Shown in pieces: positions 7,989 to 16,194 of a stretch of DNA of 64,000 bases. Under the pieces are notes generated by a model, which was given only the letters and a program-made list of their open reading frames with translations, had not been told where the DNA came from and did no database searches. How positions within the stretch are numbered: position 1 is the stretch's first letter; every line of letters begins with the position of its first letter. The stretch covers positions 44,224 to 108,223 of the forward strand of contig CAKTFS010000003.1 of NCBI GenBank assembly GCA_934561115.1, in the 5' to 3' direction. A program made the position numbers and the translations under genes. This DNA comes from an uncultured Faecalibacterium sp. (GTDB lineage Bacteria; Bacillota; Clostridia; Oscillospirales; Ruminococcaceae).

Positions 7989-9080
7989 ATGAAAAAGATC
8001 TCTCGTCGCAATTTCCTGAAGGTATCCGGCGCAGTGGCCGCAGCAGGTGCAATGGCAGCCTGCGGCGGTTCTGCCTCTTCCACCAGCACCGCAGCACCTG
8101 CAGCCAGCACTGCAGCATCTGCAGCCGGCGGTGATGACAAGTTTGCCTCTCTGGGCGACTTTACCATGACCGTGGGTCATGCACAGCCCGAAGGCAACCC
8201 CCGCTTTGTCTCCATGGAAAAGTTTGCCGAGGATGTGGCTGCTGCCACCAACGGCCATGTGAAGATCGAAGTTTACGGCAATGGCCAGCTGGGCACCGAG
8301 AAGGAGATGCTGGAGCAGGTGGTCGCAGGTACCATTCAGGGTATGCGCGGCGGCCAGTTCGACTTCAGCCCCCGTCTGCTGATGTTCACCCTGCCGTTCC
8401 TGACCAACACCCGTGCACAGGTCACTGCTCTGCTGCACAGCGAGCTGGCACAGAAGGTGTGCGCTGAGGCAGAGGGCGAGACCGGCACCGTCATCATCAA
8501 CCTGTGCGATGCAGGCGGCTACCGTCAGTTCTCCAACTCCAAGCACCCCATCAAAGCTCCCGCAGACCTGAAGGGCCTGAAGATGCGCACCAACGGCATG
8601 AAGACCATCGACATGACCTTCCAGGCCATGGGCGCTACCACCACCACCATCCCGTACTCTGACCTGTACATGGGCCTGAAGACCAGCGTTGCAGACGGTC
8701 AGGAGAACCCCTGGGTCAACGTGGAAGGCATGAAGTTCTACGAGGTGCAGAAGTACTTCACCGAAGTGAACTACCAGTTCCATCCGGACCCCTTCTATGT
8801 GAACGCCGCATGGTGGAACGCTCTGCCCGAGGAGTTCCGCGACGCCATCACCGAGTGTGCTACCGCGATGGGCGAGTACAACGACCAGCTGATCGACCAG
8901 AACTCCAGCGCAGCAAAGCAGACCATCGTGGACTACGGCTGCGAGGTGTACGAGCCCTCCGCAGACGAGCTGAAGGCCTTCCAGCAGGCTGTGCAGTCTG
9001 TGTACGACAAGTGCATCAGCGAGGGCATCTGCTCCGCAGATGAGCTGAAGGAGATGCAGGATATCGTTGCAAAGGCATAA
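7989..9080 (+). CDS. dctP: TRAP transporter solute-binding protein (DctP family)
   Basis: 363 residues from ATG 7989 (GGAGG upstream). The N-terminus has a twin-arginine-like motif (KKISRRNFLKV) followed by a lipobox (MAAC-GG), so it may be a Tat-routed lipoprotein. A Ser/Ala/Thr linker leads to the DctP fold: GHAQPEGNPR at the start, the GGQFDFSP segment, the conserved Arg in LKGLKMRTNGMK that binds the substrate carboxylate, and VADGQENPW. It delivers a carboxylate to the DctQM permease using an ion gradient. The first gene after the divergent GntR regulator; a hairpin after it probably keeps its expression above that of the permease. Substrate unknown; the downstream aldolase suggests a sugar-acid-like compound. 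Confidence 0.95.
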   Translation: MKKISRRNFLKVSGAVAAAGAMAACGGSASSTSTAAPAASTAASAAGGDDKFASLGDFTMTVGHAQPEGNPRFVSMEKFAEDVAAATNGHVKIEVYGNGQLGTEKEMLEQVVAGTIQGMRGGQFDFSPRLLMFTLPFLTNTRAQVTALLHSELAQKVCAEAEGETGTVIINLCDAGGYRQFSNSKHPIKAPADLKGLKMRTNGMKTIDMTFQAMGATTTTIPYSDLYMGLKTSVADGQENPWVNVEGMKFYEVQKYFTEVNYQFHPDPFYVNAAWWNALPEEFRDAITECATAMGEYNDQLIDQNSSAAKQTIVDYGCEVYEPSADELKAFQQAVQSVYDKCISEGICSADELKEMQDIVAKA

Positions 9081-9115
9081 CCGCTTGCGCGTATATCGTT
9101 TTTATTGAGGCACGG

Positions 9116-9140
9116 GGGCAGCCTTCGGGCTGCCCTTTCT
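9116..9140 (+). terminator. Attenuating hairpin between dctP and dctQ
   Basis: GGGCAGCC-TTCG-GGCTGCCC followed by TTTCTC. A UUCG-capped stem with a short T-tract fits partial termination or 3'-end protection of dctP mRNA. Confidence 0.75.
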
Positions 9141-9186
9141 CAATGATACAACCACCCACAACATTACAGGAAAGGGGCTGAGCACA

Positions 9187-9708
9187 ATAGAAGCGCTCAA
9201 AAAATTCGGGAAAAAGCTGTTTGACCTGTACTTTTTCATCGGGATCATCGCCATGGCACTGCTTGCCGCGCTGGTCATCTTTACGGTCATTGCACGCTAC
9301 TGCTTCTCCCTGAGCTGGAAGCAGCTGGCAGAGTTCAACACCACCCTGTTTGCCTTTACTACCTTCTGGGGCATGGGCATCAACGTCATCAAGGATGAGC
9401 ACGTCATGATCGACATCATCTACGACGGCGTTAAGCCCGCCCGCAAGCGCTGGCTGGCCATCGTCAACTATCTCATCGTTCTGGCCGTGGATCTGGTATT
9501 CACCTATCAGGGCTTCAAGTACGTTGGCGTTGCAGGCAAGCAGATCAGTCAGGGCATGGAGATCCCCATGATGTATATGTACGGCATTATGCCTGTTTGC
9601 GGCATTCTCTGCGCCATCTGCGTCGTGATCAAGATCATCACCCTGTACAAGGCCGACATTTCCTTCTTTGCGCCCAAGAACAAGGCGCTGACCAAGGAAG
9701 ACGCATAA
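9187..9708 (+). CDS. dctQ: TRAP transporter small permease (DctQ family)
   Basis: The frame encodes four membrane helices, as usual for DctQ, with the family-like FTTFWGMG and EHVMIDIIYDG segments. The first ATG (9253) falls inside helix 1, so the true start must be upstream. No ATG, GTG or TTG exists in frame after the GGAAAGGGG box at 9169-9177. ATA at 9187 has ideal spacing; CTG 9178 abuts the box. I used 9187 (about 173 residues, counting a non-standard start). Either the gene uses a non-canonical start or a base was miscalled. It sits between dctP and dctM and forms the membrane complex with DctM. Confidence 0.88.
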   Translation: MEALKKFGKKLFDLYFFIGIIAMALLAALVIFTVIARYCFSLSWKQLAEFNTTLFAFTTFWGMGINVIKDEHVMIDIIYDGVKPARKRWLAIVNYLIVLAVDLVFTYQGFKYVGVAGKQISQGMEIPMMYMYGIMPVCGILCAICVVIKIITLYKADISFFAPKNKALTKEDA

Positions 9709-9729
9709 GGGAAAGGAGAGAAAAAACTT

Positions 9730-11022
9730 ATGGCAATGCTCATCCTTCTGGTGCTGCTGATCTTCTTTGCTGCGCTGGGCGTGCCGCTGGCCTTTGCGAT
9801 CGGCGCCTCCTGCGTGAGCTATATCCTGATCTACGCACCCAACTTTATCGCCATGCTGCCCCAGCGCGTGTGGAACGGTGCTTACAGCGAGCTGATGATC
9901 GCCATGCCGCTGTTCATGCTGGCTGGTGAGCTGATGAATACCGGCGGTATCACCCAGCGCATCATCAACTTCTGCATGGAGCTGCTGCGCCCGGTACGCG
10001 GCGGTCTGGGCGAAGTGAACATCGTGGCTTCCATGATCTTCGGCGGCATCTCCGGTTCCTCTGTGGCAGATACCTCTGCTCTGGGCTCCATCCTGATCCC
10101 CGCCATGGAAAAGGAGGGCTACCCTCCGGAGGCTTCTGCGGGCATCACCGTTGCTTCCTCTACCATGGGCATGATCATCCCGCCCTCCACCCCCATGATC
10201 GTTTACTCCATGATCTCCGGCGCATCCGTGGGTGCACTGTTCATGGCAGGTGCCGTGCCCGGCATCCTGATCGGTCTGACCCAGCTGATCCTCGTGTACA
10301 TCATCAGCGCAAAGAAGGGCTGGCACCCGGCTAAGGCCAAGTTTGACGCAAAGCGCGCAGCCAAGAGCCTGCTGAGCGGCATCCCCGCCCTGATCATGCC
10401 GGTGTTCATTATCATCTGCGTTTCCTTTGGCGTCTGCACCGCCTCCGAGAGCGCAGGTGTGGCCGTGCTGTACTCCATTCTGGTGGGCTTCTTCGTTTAC
10501 AAGGAGCTGACCTGGAAGGGCGTCTGGGAGGCCCTGAAAAAGACCCTGATCTCCTCCTCCTCCATCATGCTCATCATCGGCTTTACCACCATCTTCACAT
10601 GGGTGCTCACCATGCAGAAGGTGCCGCAGACCGTGGGCGCATTCTTCATGTCCCTCAACCTGCCCGCATGGGCCATTGCACTGATCTTTGACGTGCTGAT
10701 CCTGCTGATCGGTACCTTCATCGATGTCAGCCCTGCCATCCTGCTGCTGACCCCCATCCTGCTGCCGGTCATGCAGCAGTACGGCTTCTCTCCGCTGCAG
10801 TTCGGCGCTATGATGATTACCGGCCTTGCCATCGGTCTGGTCACGCCTCCTGTTGGCATGTGCCTGAACGCCTGCAACAAGATCAACCGTATGCCCATTA
10901 TCGAGATCTTCAAGGGCGCTGCACCTTATGTCATCTGCAACGTCATCGTGCTGATCTCCATCAGCCTGTGGGGCCCGCTGACCACCGCCCTGCCGCAGCT
11001 GCTGGGTTACAGCATTTTCTGA
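9730..11022 (+). CDS. dctM: TRAP transporter large permease (DctM family)
   Basis: 430 residues, a usual DctM length, with about 11-12 membrane segments. Family motifs include FGGISGSSVADTSALGSILIPAM (near residues 100-120), the IIPPSTPMIVYS loop and LATPPVGMCLNACNK near the C-terminus. It is the ion-coupled transport subunit that accepts substrate from DctP. ATG 9730 follows AAAGGAGAG, 21 bases after dctQ. The operon dctP-dctQ-dctM-aldolase reads in one direction. Confidence 0.96.
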   Translation: MAMLILLVLLIFFAALGVPLAFAIGASCVSYILIYAPNFIAMLPQRVWNGAYSELMIAMPLFMLAGELMNTGGITQRIINFCMELLRPVRGGLGEVNIVASMIFGGISGSSVADTSALGSILIPAMEKEGYPPEASAGITVASSTMGMIIPPSTPMIVYSMISGASVGALFMAGAVPGILIGLTQLILVYIISAKKGWHPAKAKFDAKRAAKSLLSGIPALIMPVFIIICVSFGVCTASESAGVAVLYSILVGFFVYKELTWKGVWEALKKTLISSSSIMLIIGFTTIFTWVLTMQKVPQTVGAFFMSLNLPAWAIALIFDVLILLIGTFIDVSPAILLLTPILLPVMQQYGFSPLQFGAMMITGLAIGLVTPPVGMCLNACNKINRMPIIEIFKGAAPYVICNVIVLISISLWGPLTTALPQLLGYSIF

Positions 11023-11040
11023 GCATAGGTCTGTACGCAG

Positions 11041-11069
11041 CCGCACCCGCCGCCAGACGGGTGCGGTTT
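11041..11069 (+). terminator. Hairpin between dctM and the aldolase gene
   Basis: CCGCACCCG pairs with CGGGTGCGG and is followed by TTTA. The weak T-tract suggests attenuation rather than full stop, since the aldolase gene begins 40 bases later. Confidence 0.6.
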
Positions 11070-11107
11070 ATAATAGGAACCCGATAAAAGAAGAGAAGGT
11101 GTAAGAA

Positions 11108-11905
11108 TTGACTCTGAAGGAAAAGATGAAAAAAGGCCCGGTTTTCGGTATGGCGTGCTTTACCGGCACGACCTGCGTGATCGAAAACATTGCCATGTCC
11201 GGTCTGGACTTTATCTATCTGGATCTGGAGCACACCAACTATATGCTGGATGAAGCATTCGAAAAGCAGATCATGGCTGCAAAGCTGCATGATATTTCGG
11301 TGCTGGTGCGCATGGCAGACGACAACGAGGTGGCCATCCGCAAGGTGCTGGAATGGGGCGCAGACGGCGTTGTGATCCCCCACTGCAAGACGGCCGAAAT
11401 GGCACGCCGCAGCGTGGAGGGCGCAAAGTTTGCACCGCTGGGCCGCCGCGGCGGCGAGACCAATGTGCGCGCTGCCGGTTTTGGCTACCACAACTTTGAC
11501 TGGAACGCCTACATCGAGCAGCAGAACCGTGATACGCTGGTCATCCCCATGGATGAGGACTATGAGTTTACCGACAACATCGACGAGATCCTTGACGTGC
11601 CCGGCATTGATGCCGTCAACTTCGGACCCATCGACTACGCGGTTTCCAAGCAGCTGAAGATCGGCTACTCCATGGGCGAGGAAGTCCACGAGGCCTACAA
11701 GACGCTGGTAGCAAAGTGCCGCGCCAAGGGTCTGGGCGTTCTGGGCCCGGTGGTGCCTCCCACGCAGGAGAACCTGAAGCAGGCCATTGCAGACGGCTAC
11801 AACATGATCATTCTCGGCAATGATATGTGGCACTTCCAGAAGGCTCTGAAGGAACTGGTGAACGATCAGGTCGCACCGGTGCGCAAGGAGCTGCTGGGCG
11901 AGTAA
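11108..11905 (+). CDS. HpcH/HpaI-family aldolase
   Basis: 265 residues from a TTG start (AGAAGAGAAGG upstream). It has the HpcH/HpaI barrel features: FIYLDLEH (metal-binding Glu and substrate contacts), ADGVVIPHCKTAEMA, the LGRRGGETNVRAAGFG loop and AVNFGPIDYAVS near the second metal ligand. These class II aldolases cleave 2-keto-3-deoxy or related hydroxy-keto acids to pyruvate and an aldehyde. Last gene of the TRAP operon, before a strong terminator, so it probably acts on the imported compound or its product. Exact substrate unknown. Confidence 0.9.
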   Translation: MTLKEKMKKGPVFGMACFTGTTCVIENIAMSGLDFIYLDLEHTNYMLDEAFEKQIMAAKLHDISVLVRMADDNEVAIRKVLEWGADGVVIPHCKTAEMARRSVEGAKFAPLGRRGGETNVRAAGFGYHNFDWNAYIEQQNRDTLVIPMDEDYEFTDNIDEILDVPGIDAVNFGPIDYAVSKQLKIGYSMGEEVHEAYKTLVAKCRAKGLGVLGPVVPPTQENLKQAIADGYNMIILGNDMWHFQKALKELVNDQVAPVRKELLGE

Positions 11906-11930
11906 CCGCTTACCCCTGAAATAGCTCAAA

Positions 11931-11971
11931 GGCACATACCCCCGCAGACGCGGCAGGGTATGTGCCTTTTT
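11931..11971 (+). terminator. Terminator of the TRAP/aldolase operon
   Basis: GGCACATACCC pairs with GGGTATGTGCC, followed by TTTTT. Confidence 0.88.
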
Positions 11972-12043
11972 GCTTGCGGCCACATTGTTCAAGTTGAACA
12001 ATGTGAAACCTTGCCGTAGCTGCCCGGCATTTTTTTTCTTCGC

Positions 12044-12976
12044 TCAGCAGAAGCGGATGCGGTACTCCCGGGGGGTGCAGTGCTTGATCTCCCGGAAGGT
12101 CTTGATAAAGTAGCTGGCGTCGGAAAAACCGCATTCCAGCCCCACCTCGCCGGTCTTGAGCCGGGTGGAGCGCAGCAGCTCGGCGGCTTTTTCCACCCGG
12201 AACTGCTTGACGTACTGGATGGGCGTGATGCCCAGAAACTGCCGGAAACTGCGCAGACAGGCGCTTTCGCTCAGGGCGACGCACCCGGCCAGTTTTTCCA
12301 CGGTCAGCTCCTCGGCGTAGTGCTCCTCTACATAGCGCAGCATCTGCTTCATCCGTTCCGAGGCGATCTGCTCCTGCTCCGATACCTTCACCTTGCCGCT
12401 GACGCATTGGGTGATGAGCAGCCGCAGGGCGGCGGTAAGGTGATACCGCACCCGGTTCTCGTAGTCGAAAGGCTCGTCCGCCACGCCCTTCCATGCCTCC
12501 CGCAGGCAGAGCAGTACCTGCCGCTGCCATGGCACGGCCTCGTCCAGTAAAAAGAAGGGCGGCGTGCCCGGCTGCAAAAGCGGGCGGATGAGCTTTTGCC
12601 AGAACACGGTGTCCATGCCGCCGACAAGCCGCGGCTGGAACACGCCGGAGTGCAGCAGCGCCCTGCCCTCGGCAGGCTCTACCGCGTGCAGCGCCCCGGA
12701 GTTGACAAATACGCCCTGCCCGGTCTGCAGAGTCAGCCGGGTCTTGTTCACATCCACATGGATAGGACCCAGCGCCGCCAGAATAAACTCGAACTCCTCG
12801 TGCCAGTGCCACGCCACCGAGTAGCTGGAAAGGTCCTCGGCATAGCAGGCAATGGGGAACAGCGGGCTGCCGTGCTGGGTCTGCTCCCGCCCGGCGGCAT
12901 CGGCCACCACGGCGGTGGCGCTGGAAAGCCCCACCCGGCCGCTGGTATAGGAGGCACAGCTTGTCTGATATGCCAT
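12044..12976 (-). CDS. AraC-family transcriptional regulator with cupin sensor domain
   Basis: About 310 residues. I chose ATG 12976; GTG 12982 is also possible. Residues about 45-130 form a cupin (VAWHWHEEFEFILAALGPIHVDV, then GQGVFVNSGALHAV), the usual sugar-binding arm of AraC proteins. The C-terminal about 100 residues are two helix-turn-helix motifs (LTVEKLAGCVALSESACLRSFRQFLG and KTGEVGLECGFSDASYFIKTFREI). The gene converges on the TRAP/aldolase operon from the other side of the terminator. Its target is not clear from the sequence. Confidence 0.92.
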   Translation of the reverse strand: MAYQTSCASYTSGRVGLSSATAVVADAAGREQTQHGSPLFPIACYAEDLSSYSVAWHWHEEFEFILAALGPIHVDVNKTRLTLQTGQGVFVNSGALHAVEPAEGRALLHSGVFQPRLVGGMDTVFWQKLIRPLLQPGTPPFFLLDEAVPWQRQVLLCLREAWKGVADEPFDYENRVRYHLTAALRLLITQCVSGKVKVSEQEQIASERMKQMLRYVEEHYAEELTVEKLAGCVALSESACLRSFRQFLGITPIQYVKQFRVEKAAELLRSTRLKTGEVGLECGFSDASYFIKTFREIKHCTPREYRIRFC

Positions 12977-13245
12977 ATTCACCAATTCCTTTCCGCAATA
13001 CTTTGAATGTTTTTTATCAATGCCGGTTTTGTTGCATATACTATGCGGTTCTGTTCTATTATTTGCGATTGTTTTGTGGTATTATCCTATCAGAGCTTCC
13101 AAGCTCAGTATAGCACCAAGGCAGCCGGGACGCAAGCTGCATAAGCGCATTCCCTGCCGGGCAAAACCGCTATTCTCCCGCCGCCTGTCCAAAGAGGACC
13201 GGACGGCAAGTGTAACATAAACCAATTCATCAAGGAGGTATTCCT

Positions 13246-13500
13246 ATGCTTCGTATCGAGTATTTTGATAAGGAACGTTTCATGCGCCAGCTTTCTGCCA
13301 GCCACGGCAGCGTGCTGCTGCATCTGGACAACGGCAAGACCTGCGACCTGAAGAAGGACGCTACCGCACGCTCTATGCTGCAGATGATGGACACTGCCCC
13401 CAAGAAGGGCTTTGACCTCACCGTGACCGACCCCGCCGACGTGACCGGCTTCCTGCGCTATATGCTGGAGGCAGGCCGCACCGAGCGCATGGCCGGCTGA
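13246..13500 (+). CDS. Small conserved-looking protein, function unknown
   Basis: 84 residues, with a very strong AAGGAGG site eight bases before the ATG. Predicted alpha/beta fold, no signal or membrane segment; about one third charged. Flanked by a 269-base upstream gap and a strong downstream terminator, so it is a single-gene unit. I do not recognise the family. Confidence 0.7.
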   Translation: MLRIEYFDKERFMRQLSASHGSVLLHLDNGKTCDLKKDATARSMLQMMDTAPKKGFDLTVTDPADVTGFLRYMLEAGRTERMAG

Positions 13501-13546
13501 GTAATGCCAATCTCTTATCCCAATAAGTGTCACAGCAAATGCAAAG

Positions 13547-13580
13547 CGCCCGCTCCGGCTTTGACCGGGGCGGGCGTTTT
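13547..13580 (+). terminator. Terminator after the 84-residue protein gene
   Basis: CGCCCGCTCCGG pairs with CCGGGGCGGGCG, followed by TTTT. Confidence 0.8.
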
Positions 13581-13661
13581 GCCTGTTTTACCGGAAGGCT
13601 TGCGCAGGCGGGTAGTCTGTGGTAAGCTGAAAGCAGAAAAACAAAACGGAGGGGAACGACT

Positions 13662-14300
13662 ATGAACCTGAAGGAAGCATTCCGCTACCAGAATAAGCTC
13701 CAGTCCCTGCTGGACGAGGCACAAGGCATTCTGGACTGTGATTCCAACGTGACCAAGGTAGCCAACACCTACCTGCGCCACAAGGTGATGCCAGAAGCCG
13801 AGGACGAGACCGTTATGGACGTGGCACAGACCGAATATGCGGAGCAGATCACCGACATTGCCCGGTTCATGCTCTATCTGCTGGAGGAGAAGAGCCGCCT
13901 GTTTGCCGCCATCCGCAAGGCAAAGGATGCGCTGGACATGGATATGGACAGCGAGGTCAGCCTGAACGCTGCGCGCCAGAGCATTGCCCGCACCTTCAAG
14001 CGGATGAACGACCTGCGCAGCTCCGAGCAGCTGCTTTCCGGCGGGGGCACCGGCTACCGTTTCAACGCCGAGGGCAACCAGATCTCCTACTGCTGCGATG
14101 TGAAGCGGGTGACCACCATCAACTACGACCGCAAGGTCATCCATGCCGCGCTGGGCAGGCTGAACCGGCAGGCAGACGAGACCTCCAACCGGCTGGACCT
14201 CTGCCTTGTGACCTCCAAGGTGGACTACACCGTCCCCTTTGATGTGAACGCCAGCTTTGCCGAGGCCTTTGAGACCTATCTGGAAAACGCAAAAAGCTAA
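13662..14300 (+). CDS. Conserved hypothetical protein, mostly helical
   Basis: 212 residues after GGAGGGGA. The N-terminal 130 residues are helical and highly charged with Met/Asp-rich stretches (KDALDMDMDSEVSLNAARQSIARTFKRM). The C-terminal part has beta-type sequence (GGGTGYRFNAEGNQISYCCDVKRVTTINYD) and ends FDVNASFAEAFETYL. No signal peptide or membrane segment. A standalone gene between a terminator and a repeat element. I do not recognise an assigned function; similar proteins occur in gut clostridia. Confidence 0.75.
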   Translation: MNLKEAFRYQNKLQSLLDEAQGILDCDSNVTKVANTYLRHKVMPEAEDETVMDVAQTEYAEQITDIARFMLYLLEEKSRLFAAIRKAKDALDMDMDSEVSLNAARQSIARTFKRMNDLRSSEQLLSGGGTGYRFNAEGNQISYCCDVKRVTTINYDRKVIHAALGRLNRQADETSNRLDLCLVTSKVDYTVPFDVNASFAEAFETYLENAKS

Positions 14301-14308
14301 ACAACGCT

Positions 14309-14691
14309 CCACCGGCTATTTTGGGTGCGGCAAGCGCCGGGTGCACGGCTGCCGGTTCAGGTGCAGATGAACTATAAGGCTGCACATTTCCGCAAGGAAG
14401 CTTCGGTACGGCTCACCTTACGAGCCAGCATAGTATGAAAAAATCTTGCGTTCGGCTTTTCCGCCACCGCCAGACGCTTTTTCGCCGAAACCGTCCCTTG
14501 CTCCTTCCCGCATTCCTGCTTTTGCGCTTACGTCTCCATGGGCAGGCAGGCAAGCCACCCTTCATGAATTTTGCCCGCAGACTGCTGCGGGCGCACACTT
14601 TCTGCGTGCCGGGCGGGCGCATTGCGCCCCTTTGCACGCGGAGTAAAATGGCAGCCGCCCCTGCGCTTGCCGTATCCAAAATAGCCGGTGG
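14309..14691. repeat. MITE-like element with about 40-bp terminal inverted repeats
   Basis: The left end starts CCACCGGCTATTTTGG and continues through GGCAAGCGC to GGCTGCC. The right end (14651-14691) is its imperfect reverse complement over about 40 bases. The 383-base interior is GC-rich with further small hairpins and has no supported gene. Nothing matches an obvious target-site duplication. It could be a non-autonomous transposon or a large structured RNA/hairpin. Confidence 0.55.
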
Positions 14692-14783
14692 GAAAGGCCG
14701 CAAATGATAAACGGGGACTTGTGGCTGGTGTTAAAGGCTTTCTGTATTCAATAAAAAATCACCCGACACCGGAGGTGTGCTCT

Positions 14784-14939
14784 ATGAAAAAATGCAATCT
14801 GTTTTATCTCAGCGGACTGCTGTTTTTTCTTGCTGCGGCGCTGAACTTTTTTACCGGCGAAGATCACTCCACGGCGGTGGTATGGCTCTGCCTTGGCTCC
14901 AGCTTTTTGTGTCTGGGGTATTCGCAGCAGAAAAAATAA
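14784..14939 (+). CDS. Small membrane protein (51 residues)
   Basis: ATG 14784 follows GGAGGTG at good spacing. Two hydrophobic helices (residues about 6-21 and 29-44) are joined by FTGEDHSTA and end in QQKK. It is followed by a GC-rich hairpin. No function can be assigned. Confidence 0.7.
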   Translation: MKKCNLFYLSGLLFFLAAALNFFTGEDHSTAVVWLCLGSSFLCLGYSQQKK

Positions 14940-14950
14940 AGCAGCAGGCC

Positions 14951-14980
14951 AGCCCCGGCGGGGAAAAATCTGCCGGGGCT
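14951..14980 (+). terminator. GC-rich hairpin after the small membrane protein gene
   Basis: AGCCCCGGC pairs with GCCGGGGCT; only a weak T-rich stretch follows. Confidence 0.55.
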
Positions 14981-15050
14981 GCAATTCTTTGCGGGGCTTG
15001 TTCGTATTCCAGACAGAGCAACGAAATTTCGACAAAGACGAGGGATGCGT

Positions 15051-15821
15051 ATGTCAACCAAACCGATCCATTCCACTGCTGCGGCCCGCTTTGACCTGAG
15101 CGCAGCGGCCCTTCATATCCTTGCCATGGCGCTGATGCTGATGGACCACCTGTGGGCGACCCTGCTGCCCGCGCAGGAATGGCTGACCTGTGCCGGGCGG
15201 GTGGCCTTTCCAATCTTTGCTTTTATGGCGGTAGAGGGATATTTCCACACCCATGATCTGAAAAAATACACCCTGCGTCTGCTGCTTTTTGCCCTGCTTT
15301 CGGAAATTCCCTTCGATTTGATGTACGGCGGCACATGGTTCTACCCGGTGCACCAGAACGTCATCTGGACGCTGCTTTTGGGCATTCTGGGCATTCACTT
15401 GATGGAAACGGTGCGCAAAAAGCAGAAAACATGGTTGTACCTGCTGGCAGCGGCCCTTGTGGTGGCGGCAGGCGCGGTGTTGGGTACGCTGGGCATGGTG
15501 GACTACTACGGTGCCGGTGTGCTGACCGTGTTCATCTTCTACTTTTTTCACGGGCGCAAGTGGTGGTGTCTGCTGGGGCAGCTGGCTGCACTGTACTGGG
15601 TCAACGTGGAGCTGTTGGGCGGGCTTATGTACCCCATCCGGCTCTTCGGCATGGACTTTGAGCTTTGCCAGCAGGGGCTGGCGCTGCTGGCACTGGTGCC
15701 CATCTGGCTGTACCGCGGGCGGCAGGGCTACCACAGCAAGCCTTTCCAGTATGCCTGCTACGCCTTTTACCCCGTGCACATGCTGCTGCTGGTTCTGGTG
15801 CTGAACTTCGTGAACCGCTAA
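15051..15821 (+). CDS. traX: TraX-family membrane protein
   Basis: 256 residues with about eight membrane helices. TraX-type features are the N-terminal LHILAMALMLMDH, RVAFPIFAFMAVEGYFHT and FALLSEIPFDLMYGG. TraX of F plasmid acetylates pilin, but chromosomal TraX-like proteins in Firmicutes are of unknown role and probably O- or N-acyltransferases. I chose ATG 15051 (six bases after GAGGG); ATG 15045 abuts the box. A standalone gene. Confidence 0.88.
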   Translation: MSTKPIHSTAAARFDLSAAALHILAMALMLMDHLWATLLPAQEWLTCAGRVAFPIFAFMAVEGYFHTHDLKKYTLRLLLFALLSEIPFDLMYGGTWFYPVHQNVIWTLLLGILGIHLMETVRKKQKTWLYLLAAALVVAAGAVLGTLGMVDYYGAGVLTVFIFYFFHGRKWWCLLGQLAALYWVNVELLGGLMYPIRLFGMDFELCQQGLALLALVPIWLYRGRQGYHSKPFQYACYAFYPVHMLLLVLVLNFVNR

Positions 15822-15888
15822 GAAAAACGGGACGATCTGGAATGCGCTCCGCTTTGCTCTGCGCATGATCAGCGGAAAGCTTATTTTA

Positions 15889-16045
15889 AATTTTGCGTTT
15901 GGAGTGACCGCGTTTGCGTAGCAATGAAAGCCCCAGTGGGGCTTTTAAGCGGCAGAGCGGTCTGCGTTAGCAGATGGAGGGGCTTTGCCCCGACAAGCTC
16001 TGCGGAGCGCGACAAACGCATTTTCACGAGAGGGGTCGTAGAGGT
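15889..16045. repeat. Structured intergenic element with nested hairpins
   Basis: The stretch is bounded by TGCGTTTG (left) and CAAACGCA (right). Between them lie AAAGCCCC-AGT-GGGGCTTTT and GGGGCTTTGCCCC hairpins and further pairing. It ends with the 18-base word shared with 6746-6763. The rest of 15822-16194 has no supported gene. It may be a repeat family member or an RNA element. Confidence 0.45.
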
Positions 16046-16194
16046 GGATTTTCGCTGAAACACAATTATCCCATCTGTACAAGACCGCTGCACAAACGCT
16101 GTGTGGCGGCCTTGCTATTTTGTGCCCGGTGCTTTCCTATAAACGCAAAGCATGGTATACTGAAGGCGGAAAACAAAAGCTTGGAGGAGCAACA

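Noticed and set aside
9016..11046. Long minus-strand open frame opposite dctQ/dctM
   Set aside because: It is the antisense of the TRAP genes, with His/Gln/Asp-rich composition and no ribosome site.
14435..14707. Plus-strand open frame inside the MITE-like element
   Set aside because: No ribosome site, Arg/Ala-rich shadow of GC-rich DNA, and it lies inside the inverted-repeat element.
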